Below are positions 7,249-12,098 of a stretch of 12,098 nucleotides of DNA, piece by piece (within the stretch, counting starts at the first letter, position 1; each line of letters opens with the position of its first letter). The notes beneath the pieces were generated by a model. It saw nothing but the letters and a program-made list of their open reading frames with translations. It had not been told where the DNA came from and did not search any database. The DNA is from Actinomycetales bacterium. GTDB lineage: Bacteria; Actinomycetota; Actinomycetes; S36-B12. The stretch is from contig JAFIHP010000344.1 in assembly GCA_017849335.1 (NCBI GenBank), positions 1-12,098 of the forward strand, in the 5' to 3' direction. Made by a program: the position numbers and the translations under genes.

Positions 7249-8249
7249 CCGGGCTGCTGCTGGACCCTGGCATGGACCTGACGCTGCGGCCGATGAGGTA
7301 CCCCGGCTTCTACGACCGCTACCGCGATGCGATCAAGAACACCTGGACGGTCGAGGAGGTCGACCTGCACTCCGACCTGAAGGACCTGGCCCGCCTCACG
7401 CGGGCCGAGCGTCACCTCGTGGGCCGGCTCGTCGCGTTCTTCGCCACCGGCGACACGATCGTCGCGAACAATCTGGTGCTCAACCTGTACAAGCACGTGA
7501 ACTCGCCCGAGGGGAGGCTGTACCTGTCGCGGCAGCTGTTCGAGGAGGCCGTCCACGTCCAGTTCTACCTGACCCTCCTCGACACGTACCTGCCCGACGA
7601 GGAGGAGCGGTTCGCGGCGTTCGCCGCCGTCGAGAACATCCCCTCCATCCGGCGGAAGGCCGAGTTCTGCTTCCGCTGGATCTCCTCCATCGGCGAGCTG
7701 GACGAGCTGCGGACGGTCGAGGACCGTCGCCGGTTCCTGCTGAACCTCGTCTGCTTCGCCGCATGCATCGAAGGCCTGTTCTTCTACGGGGCCTTCGCCT
7801 ACGTGTACTTCCTGCGGTCGCGCGGCCTGCTCAACGGCTTGGCATCCGGCACGAACTGGGTGTTCCGTGACGAGTCGATGCACATGGCGTTCGCCTTCGA
7901 CGTCATCGAGGTCGCGCGCGCCCAGGAGCCGGGCCTGTTCGACGCGCAGATGGAGATCGACGTCCGGGCGATGCTCGCCGAGGCCGTCGACTGCGAGGTC
8001 GCGTTCGCCGAGGACCTCCTCGGCGGCGGCGTCGCCGGGATGTCCATCGCGGACATGCGGGCGTACCTCGAGCACGTCGCGGACCGCCGCCTGGCGCTGC
8101 TCGGGATCGATCCGATGTACGGAACCGCGAACCCCTTCGCGTTCATGGAGCTGCAGGACGTGCAGGAGCTCTCGAACTTCTTCGAGCGTCGCGTCTCCGC
8201 CTACCAGGTCGGCGTCACCGGGGACGTGACGTTCGGCGAGGACTTCTGA
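7245..8249 (+). CDS. nrdB: Class I ribonucleoside-diphosphate reductase, beta (radical-generating) subunit
   Basis: 334 aa from GTG 7245, which overlaps the nrdA stop as GTGA; a GAGG (7234-7237) lies 7 nt upstream. ATG 7272 is a possible later start, but coupling favours the GTG. The ferritin-like four-helix fold holds the diiron site: Asp70 (ATGDTIVANN), Glu101 and His104 (EEAVHVQFY), Glu176 (ACIEGLFFY), Glu210 and His213 (RDESMHMAF). Tyr108 lies 4 residues after His104, as in the E. coli Glu115/His118/Tyr122 arrangement, so this is a tyrosyl-radical enzyme and not the Tyr-less class Ic. The metal (Fe2 or Mn2) cannot be told from sequence. It hands its radical to NrdA Cys446 and needs O2 for cofactor assembly. 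The marR start overlaps its stop. Confidence 0.95.
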   Translation: MTGLLLDPGMDLTLRPMRYPGFYDRYRDAIKNTWTVEEVDLHSDLKDLARLTRAERHLVGRLVAFFATGDTIVANNLVLNLYKHVNSPEGRLYLSRQLFEEAVHVQFYLTLLDTYLPDEEERFAAFAAVENIPSIRRKAEFCFRWISSIGELDELRTVEDRRRFLLNLVCFAACIEGLFFYGAFAYVYFLRSRGLLNGLASGTNWVFRDESMHMAFAFDVIEVARAQEPGLFDAQMEIDVRAMLAEAVDCEVAFAEDLLGGGVAGMSIADMRAYLEHVADRRLALLGIDPMYGTANPFAFMELQDVQELSNFFERRVSAYQVGVTGDVTFGEDF

Positions 8250-8788
8250 TGCGCGCCGGCGCGGAGCCGGAGTCGCTCGACGAGATGTGGACCCGGGCGT
8301 GGGACCGGCGCGGCTGGCCGGCCGGTGGCCGTGGAGCGGCGACGGTGCTCGCGTTGTTCGCGGCGCAGCGGATGCTGACGAACAGGATCGACCGGGCGCT
8401 CCGACCGGCGGGCCTGACCCTCGCCCGCTTCGAGGTGCTCGCGGTGCTGGCCCACGCCGACGGTCGACCCGTCCACGTCACCGGACTCGCGGACGCGCTC
8501 CAGGTGCACCCGACCAGCGTCTCGAGCGCGCTCGACCGGCTCGAGGGCGACGGGCTCGTGGAGCGGGCGGTCGACCCCGACGACGCGCGGCGGATCCTCG
8601 TGCGGCTCACGGATCACGGCCGGGACCGGCTCGACGGAGCGTCCTCGACGCTCCGTGCCGACGTCCTCGGCGACCTCGGGCTGACGCGATCGGACACGGC
8701 GACGCTCATCCGCGTCCTGGGGTCCCTCCGGGCGAACGCCGGCGACTTCGTCCCCGCCACCGCCGCGCCACGGGCGCGGTCGGCCTGA
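8249..8788 (+). CDS. MarR-family winged-helix transcriptional regulator, third gene of the nrdAB operon
   Basis: 179 aa; ATG 8249 shares one base with the nrdB stop (TGATG), so translation should be coupled. The MarR core spans about residues 35-165: dimer helix (LFAAQRMLTNRIDRAL), winged helix-turn-helix at about 59-125, recognition helix HPTSVSSALDRLEGDGL (87-103) and a wing rich in Asp/Arg (VDPDDARRILVRLTDHG, 108-124). The first 30 residues are a Trp/Arg-rich extension (Trp14, Trp18, Trp23) seen in a subset of MarR proteins. MarR proteins are dimeric repressors or activators that often respond to phenolic ligands or redox state. Its place suggests that it tunes nrdAB or acts on linked stress or metabolic genes; in Streptomyces the third gene of nrdABS is a different type (AraC-like). 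Target and ligand are unknown. Confidence 0.87.
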   Translation: MRAGAEPESLDEMWTRAWDRRGWPAGGRGAATVLALFAAQRMLTNRIDRALRPAGLTLARFEVLAVLAHADGRPVHVTGLADALQVHPTSVSSALDRLEGDGLVERAVDPDDARRILVRLTDHGRDRLDGASSTLRADVLGDLGLTRSDTATLIRVLGSLRANAGDFVPATAAPRARSA

Positions 8789-8794
8789 CGCTCG

Positions 8795-8800
8795 TACGAT
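8795..8800 (+). promoter_or_regulatory. Possible -10 box of a leaderless promoter for the VOC gene
   Basis: TACGAT at 8795-8800 fits TAnnnT and ends 7 nt before ATG 8808; the VOC gene has no purine-rich ribosome site in the 19-nt gap. I see no good -35 hexamer at the usual distance, so this is tentative. Confidence 0.4.
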
Positions 8801-8807
8801 CCAGGCC

Positions 8808-9248
8808 ATGACCATCAGGCTCGAGAACGTCGCCATCGCCGTCCGGGACCTCGACGCCGCGGTCTCCTTCTTCGTCGACCTCGGCCTGACGGTCGTCGGA
8901 CAGGGGACGGTCAGCGGCGAGTGGGCCGACACCGCTGTCGGACTGGACGGCAACCACGTGCGGATGGCCATGCTCCAGACCCCGGACGACCAGGCTCGGA
9001 TCGAGCTGTTCGAGTACATCCACCCGGAGGCGATCGAGACCGAGCCCACGCGCCCGAACGAGATCGGGATGCATCGGATCGCCTTCGCCGTCGACGACAT
9101 CGACGCGGCGCTGGAGACGGTCGCGGCCCACGGGTTCGGCCCGCTCCGCGGCGTCGCGACCTACGAGGACCTCTACCGCCTGACCTACGTGCGCGGGCCG
9201 AGCGGGATCATCGTCATGCTCGCGCAGGACCTGACGCGCGGGCGGTGA
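8808..9248 (+). CDS. VOC-superfamily (glyoxalase/bleomycin-resistance fold) protein
   Basis: 146 aa, two beta-alpha-beta-beta-beta modules: residues 1-70 (LENVAIAVRDLDAAVSFFVD start) and 85-142 (GMHRIAFAVDDIDAALETV start), ending RLTYVRGPSGIIVMLAQDL. This resembles methylmalonyl-CoA-epimerase/glyoxalase-like proteins of actinobacteria, but the function is unknown. Of the four usual metal positions, the first-strand His is Asn7 and the last-strand Glu appears to be Met137, while Glu66 (RIELFEY) and His89 are kept; metal use may therefore differ or be lost. The gene starts 19 nt after marR and may have its own leaderless promoter, so it may or may not belong to the nrd transcript. It ends at a hairpin shared with the convergent epimerase gene. 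Substrate not assignable. Confidence 0.8.
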   Translation: MTIRLENVAIAVRDLDAAVSFFVDLGLTVVGQGTVSGEWADTAVGLDGNHVRMAMLQTPDDQARIELFEYIHPEAIETEPTRPNEIGMHRIAFAVDDIDAALETVAAHGFGPLRGVATYEDLYRLTYVRGPSGIIVMLAQDLTRGR

Positions 9249-9254
9249 CCTGCA

Positions 9255-9277
9255 GACGTCGGTGACCTTCCGACGTC
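9255..9277. terminator. Bidirectional hairpin between convergent genes
   Basis: Perfect 8-bp inverted repeat GACGTCGG (9255-9262) / CCGACGTC (9270-9277) around a 7-nt loop, in the 27-nt gap between the VOC stop and the epimerase stop and reaching into the latter's TGA (9278-9276). It is placed to end transcription from both sides; no T-tract is present. Confidence 0.6.
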
Positions 9278-10142
9278 ATCGCGGAGACGGGAGGACGTCG
9301 GCGAACGTCCGGGTCGGCGCCCATCCGAGGAGCTCGCGGGCCCGCCGGGTGTCCAGCGCGCCGACGTCGTCCAGCCCCGGTCGCCTCTCGGCCCTGGGGT
9401 GGGCACTCGCAGCAAGCCGCGTCAGGGCTTCGTCCACGGGCAGCCACGGAGAGCTCACGTTGAGCACGTGCGCCCGGCCGTCGTGGACGTCGAGGGCCCG
9501 CACGAACGCATCGGCGAGATCGTCGATGTGGACCGACGTCCACAGGCTGCCCGCGCTGCTCGAGGAGTGCGGGTCGTCGCGCATGCTGCCGAGATACCGG
9601 CTGATGCGCTCTGACTCGCCGGGAGCCGCCGTCCAGGGGAAGCGGATCGCCACACTCGTCGCGCCCGTGTGTTCGCTCCACACGCCGGCGAGGTGCTCGA
9701 GCGCGATCTTCGACAGGCCGTAGGGGTCCGCCGCCTTGGCGGGGTGGTCCTCGTCGATCGGCAGGTACTGCGGCGAACCGAGGCTCGGTGGGAACACCAG
9801 TCCGTACACGCAGAAGGACGACGCCAGCACCGCAGTCTCGGGCCGCCCGCCGGCGAACGCGTCGAGGACGTTGGCCGTCATCGCCACGTTGTCCGTGAGG
9901 ACGCGCCAACCCAGACTGGGATCCGGCGCGGGGTATCCGGCGAGGTGGATCAAGTGGGTCGCGCCGGCCAGAGCACGTCGGGCCGAGCGGGCACGCCGAA
10001 GATCGGCGCGCCGCCACTCGCCCGGGCCGTTGCCACGCCGCCGATCCACGGCGATGACGACCTCGCCCCGGTCGGCCTGCGCGCGCAGGCAGGCGGCTCC
10101 GACCCGTCCGCCAGCGCCGGTCACCGCGACGACCCGGGTCAC
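9276..10142 (-). CDS. NAD-dependent epimerase/dehydrogenase (extended SDR)
   Basis: 288 aa; GTG start at 10142 overlaps the TGA of the lacI-family gene upstream (GTGA), so both come from one transcript. The N-terminal Rossmann motif is TGAGGRVG (8-15); Asp33 after the second strand favours NAD over NADP. HLAGYPAPDP (66-75) is the usual substrate-loop start. Ser108/Ser109 and the Tyr141-x-x-x-Lys145 pair (DPYGLSKIALEH) form the SDR catalytic set. The size and the HLAGYPAPDP, DPYGLSK and VHIDDLADAF segments resemble bacterial uronate/aldohexose dehydrogenase-like proteins and UDP-sugar epimerases; I cannot choose. The pairing with a LacI repressor and a divergent PQ-loop transporter suggests sugar or sugar-acid metabolism. 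Confidence 0.85.
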   Translation of the reverse strand: MTRVVAVTGAGGRVGAACLRAQADRGEVVIAVDRRRGNGPGEWRRADLRRARSARRALAGATHLIHLAGYPAPDPSLGWRVLTDNVAMTANVLDAFAGGRPETAVLASSFCVYGLVFPPSLGSPQYLPIDEDHPAKAADPYGLSKIALEHLAGVWSEHTGATSVAIRFPWTAAPGESERISRYLGSMRDDPHSSSSAGSLWTSVHIDDLADAFVRALDVHDGRAHVLNVSSPWLPVDEALTRLAASAHPRAERRPGLDDVGALDTRRARELLGWAPTRTFADVLPSPR

Positions 10143-11185
10143 GCGGCGGGCCCGGTCGAGTCGCGCACGACGAGCTCGGCGTCGATCCGGACGGACCGGA
10201 CGCGGTGCCCCTCCACCTGGCGCAGCGCCAGGATCGCCGACTGAGCACCCTGTTCGCGCAGCGCCTGCGAGACCGTGGTCAGTGCCGGCCGGCTGCGGGC
10301 AGCCTCGGCGATGTCGTCGAAGCCCACGACGGACAGGTCGCGCGGCACGCGGAGGCCCACGGCGTGCGCGGCGTCGAGGACGCCCAGCGCGAGCGCGTCC
10401 GTCACGGCGAACACGGCCGTGGGCCGTCGTCGCGGCGGCAGCACGAGCAGCTGCTCGACCGCCGCTCTGCCCGCGGCGATCGTGCTGTCCGGGACCTCGA
10501 CGACGCTGATGGCGGACGCCGGCAGGCCCGCTTCCTCGACGGCCCGGGAGAAGCCTTCATAGCGCTGACGGAGGCCGACGCGCGGCGCCGTCCGGGGCGA
10601 CGCGTCCGAACGACCCGCGCTGCGCATCACGACGCCGAACCGGCGATGACCCAGGCCGAGCAGGTGCTCCCCGACGATCGTCCCGCCGCGGGTGTTGTCG
10701 ATGCCGACGCCGGGAACGCCCTCCAGCCGGGGGATGCCCGCGGCGACGACGGGAAGGCGCCGGGACAGGACCGCCGCCAGTGAGGGGTGCGCCTCGTCGA
10801 CGCTGCACGTGATGAACGCGTCGACGATGGCATCGCGGACGAGGGCGCCGTCGACGTCGACCTCGGCCGGGATCAGGAGCATCGCCTGACGGGCGGTGCT
10901 GAGCTCGTCGGCGATGCCTTCGAGGAAGGCCACGAGACCGGGATCGCTGAACGCGGCCGACAGGTCCTCGGACAACAGGACGCCCACGGAGTCGGCCCGG
11001 CCGCGACGCAACGACCGGCCGGCCGGATCAGGTCCGGGGTAGCCGAGGTGCTCGGCCACGGCAAGAACGTGGGCGCGGGTCTTCTCCGAGAGCTGGTCGG
11101 GGCGGTTGTACGCGTTCGACACCGTCATGCGGGACACCCCGGCCGCTTTGGCCACCGTGTCCAGCGTCGGCCGGTCCTCGCTCAT
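10139..11185 (-). CDS. LacI/GalR-family transcriptional repressor
   Basis: 348 aa from ATG at 11185, preferred because GGAGGT (11194-11189) lies 3 nt ahead and the protein then begins directly before the DNA-binding domain; an upstream in-frame ATG (11212) would add nine residues with no ribosome site. The N-terminal LacI helix-turn-helix (TLDTVAKAAGVSRMTVSNAYN, residues 7-27) is followed by the hinge (to about 60) and a periplasmic-binding-protein-like effector domain (about 65-345). The domain shows VGVLLSEDL, VGIDNTRGGTIVGEHLLGLG and VGFDDIAEAARSRPALTTV, all standard for the family. Members bind palindromic operators as dimers and release on a sugar or related effector. Two matching palindromes lie in the divergent gap, so autoregulation plus control of the downstream epimerase and the divergent PQ-loop gene is likely. 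Effector unknown. Confidence 0.92.
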   Translation of the reverse strand: MSEDRPTLDTVAKAAGVSRMTVSNAYNRPDQLSEKTRAHVLAVAEHLGYPGPDPAGRSLRRGRADSVGVLLSEDLSAAFSDPGLVAFLEGIADELSTARQAMLLIPAEVDVDGALVRDAIVDAFITCSVDEAHPSLAAVLSRRLPVVAAGIPRLEGVPGVGIDNTRGGTIVGEHLLGLGHRRFGVVMRSAGRSDASPRTAPRVGLRQRYEGFSRAVEEAGLPASAISVVEVPDSTIAAGRAAVEQLLVLPPRRRPTAVFAVTDALALGVLDAAHAVGLRVPRDLSVVGFDDIAEAARSRPALTTVSQALREQGAQSAILALRQVEGHRVRSVRIDAELVVRDSTGPAA

Positions 11186-11224
11186 CGCACCTCCCCCACC
11201 CGAGTGGAGCATTCCAGATCGTTG

Positions 11225-11253
11225 CTGTATCGTTACAGACTGTATCCATACAG
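11225..11253. promoter_or_regulatory. Tandem LacI-type operators in the divergent promoter region
   Basis: Two 14-bp palindromes lie 1 nt apart: CTGTATCGTTACAG (11225-11238; arms CTGTA/TACAG) and CTGTATCCATACAG (11240-11253; arms CTGTAT/ATACAG). Form and size match LacI-family operators (TGTAnCGnTACA type). Centres are 15 bp apart, and the inner half-sites form a third palindrome, TTACAG-A-CTGTAT. They sit between the divergent lacI and PQ-loop starts and would cover any promoter here. A weak plus-strand promoter TTGCTG (11222-11227), 17 nt, TCCATA (11245-11250) overlaps them. Confidence 0.75.
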
Positions 11254-11274
11254 AACCATCCGTGAGAGATCCCC

Positions 11275-11931
11275 GTGCACACCTTCGCGCTCGCCCTTGC
11301 CTACGTATCCGCTGCGATCGTCGTGGCCACTGTCCTCCCCCAGCTCGCGCGAACCATCCGGCATCCCGGGCTCACCGGCGTCTCTCCGGTCTCCTGGACG
11401 CTGACAGCCGCGTCGTCGCTGTCGTGGCTCGCCTACGGCCTGCTGACGGCGACCCCCTTCCAGATCCCGGGCAACGTCGTGCTGTGCACGGGGTCGGTCG
11501 CCCTGGTCCTGCTGGTTCCCAGCCGGTGGCGTCGAGGCCATCGGGCTGTCGTCGTCGGCGGCGCGCTCGTGGTGGTCGTCGTGGCGGCCCTCACGCTGCC
11601 GCCGAGCATCGTGGGCTACATCGGGTTCAGCCTCGGCCTGGTCGCGTCGTGGCCCCAGCTCGTGGACTCGTTCGGAAGCTGGCGCGCGGGCGAGGAGTCC
11701 GGCGTCGCGATCGGATCGTGGATCGCCCGGCTCGTCAGCGGTGCCGGCTGGTTCACCTACGCCGTGATCATGCGCGACACTCCCGTGCTGGTCGCGTCCG
11801 TCGTCGGCCTCGTCACGACGGTGGCCGTCCTCTCGCTCGAGACCTCAGCCCGCTCGGCGGCGCGACGCGCCGCGGCCGCCGAGACCTCGGAGTACTCAGC
11901 GACCGCCGCAATCGCGACGGCCTCGGCCTAG
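11275..11931 (+). CDS. Two-PQ-loop (SWEET-like) seven-helix membrane protein, possible sugar transporter
   Basis: 218 aa; GTG 11275 is the first start after an in-frame TGA at 11263-11265, so the start is constrained, although the ribosome site (GAGAGA, 11264-11269) is weak. Seven hydrophobic helices are visible (about 4-24, 38-58, 66-83, 90-107, 112-129, 147-165, 168-187). A Pro-Gln pair falls in helix 1 (Pro22-Gln23, VLPQLARTI) and in helix 5 (Pro127-Gln128, SWPQLVDSF), each followed by the GVSPVSW/GVAIGSW type turn; this is the internal repeat of PQ-loop/SWEET transporters. Most bacterial SemiSWEETs have a single three-helix unit of about 90 aa, so this is a full double-repeat form. The tail (190-218) is Ala-rich and cytoplasmic or disordered. 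Divergent placement next to a LacI repressor suggests sugar transport; the substrate is not known. Convergent with, and overlapping, the next gene. Confidence 0.8.
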   Translation: MHTFALALAYVSAAIVVATVLPQLARTIRHPGLTGVSPVSWTLTAASSLSWLAYGLLTATPFQIPGNVVLCTGSVALVLLVPSRWRRGHRAVVVGGALVVVVVAALTLPPSIVGYIGFSLGLVASWPQLVDSFGSWRAGEESGVAIGSWIARLVSGAGWFTYAVIMRDTPVLVASVVGLVTTVAVLSLETSARSAARRAAAAETSEYSATAAIATASA

Positions 11932-12098
11932 AAGGGCGGCGGGTCGTCCGGCGGCCTGGGCGGGCGCGGAGGCACAAGGTCGGGTGGTTCGTGTTGGTAG
12001 ACGCGGCCCAGCGGTGATCGCCAGGTGCACGATCCGTCCCTCGCGGAGGCGGTGATGTGCCAGTAGCCGGCGGTCTTCATCTCGTGGTGGAACTTGCA
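11928..12098 (-). CDS. C-terminal end of a DUF222/HNH endonuclease-type protein, cut by the window edge
   Basis: Reading the minus strand from the right edge gives 56 residues and TAG (11930-11928). The fragment starts CKFHHEMKTAGYWHI, continues through GSCTWRSPLGRVYQ and ends in a Pro-rich tail RPPRPPDDPPPF. The Cys plus His-His pair followed by K-T and a Trp-containing strand, then TW-SP-GR-Y, is the 3' part of the HNH motif in the DUF222 (13E12-type) family, abundant in Actinobacteria; the DDPPPF ending is typical. The catalytic front of the HNH and the DUF222 domain lie outside the window. HNH proteins of this group are presumed nucleases of unknown role, sometimes in repeated genomic copies. 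Its stop codon overlaps that of the PQ-loop gene. Confidence 0.75.
   Translation of the reverse strand, partial: CKFHHEMKTAGYWHITASARDGSCTWRSPLGRVYQHEPPDLVPPRPPRPPDDPPPF

Noticed and set aside
11186..11212. Extended LacI start at ATG 11212
   Set aside because: It would add MLHSGGGGA; the GGAGGT ribosome site lies before the ATG at 11185.
11106..12017. 303-aa plus-strand frame spanning lacI, the operators and the PQ-loop gene
   Set aside because: It crosses three supported features, turns Arg-rich and has no domain; the PQ-loop frame at 11275 is the real one.
1..12098. Mobile element, prophage or defence island
   Set aside because: No transposase, integrase, terminal repeats or target duplications were seen, and composition is even across the window; the HNH fragment alone does not show a defence or phage locus.

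Overview
The window is a high-GC segment (C/G-rich third codon positions, dense packing, GTG starts, leaderless promoters) from an actinobacterium. A DUF222/HNH-type gene end, a YkcB-like GT39 glycosyltransferase and a cobalamin-controlled class I ribonucleotide reductase all fit Actinomycetota. Micrococcales (a Cellulomonas-like genus) is my guess only. No mobile element, tRNA, rRNA or CRISPR array was seen.

Left part (1-2620, plus strand): the 3' part of an FAD-dependent amine/amino-acid oxidase gene is followed 12 nt later by a PatD-like aldehyde dehydrogenase. This pair suits polyamine or amine catabolism (amine to aminoaldehyde to acid). A 9-bp hairpin after the dehydrogenase probably ends that transcript. 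Next comes a GT-C membrane glycosyltransferase. Its ATG lies 6 nt after a -10-like box, so the mRNA is probably leaderless, and 11-bp direct repeats sit over the -35 region, as in OmpR/PhoB-type operators.

Middle part (4470-9248, plus strand): a good sigma-A promoter is followed by a cobalamin (B12) riboswitch, an expression platform with two strong hairpins and a possible anti-Shine-Dalgarno helix, then nrdA, nrdB and a MarR-family regulator. nrdA/nrdB overlap by GTGA and nrdB/marR by TGATG, so the three are one translationally coupled operon. In Streptomyces a B12 riboswitch shuts off the oxygen-dependent class Ia enzyme when the B12-dependent class II enzyme can work; the same logic is expected here. 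A small VOC-fold protein follows, with its own possible leaderless promoter, and ends against a bidirectional hairpin.

Right part (9276-12098): on the minus strand a LacI-family repressor and an NAD-dependent epimerase/dehydrogenase overlap by GTGA. Divergent from lacI is a seven-helix PQ-loop (SWEET-like) membrane protein. The 89-nt divergent gap carries two adjacent 14-bp palindromes that look like the LacI operators, so repressor, dehydrogenase and possible sugar transporter probably form one regulon. The PQ-loop gene meets, tail to tail, the end of an HNH endonuclease-type gene; one CTAG supplies both stop codons.
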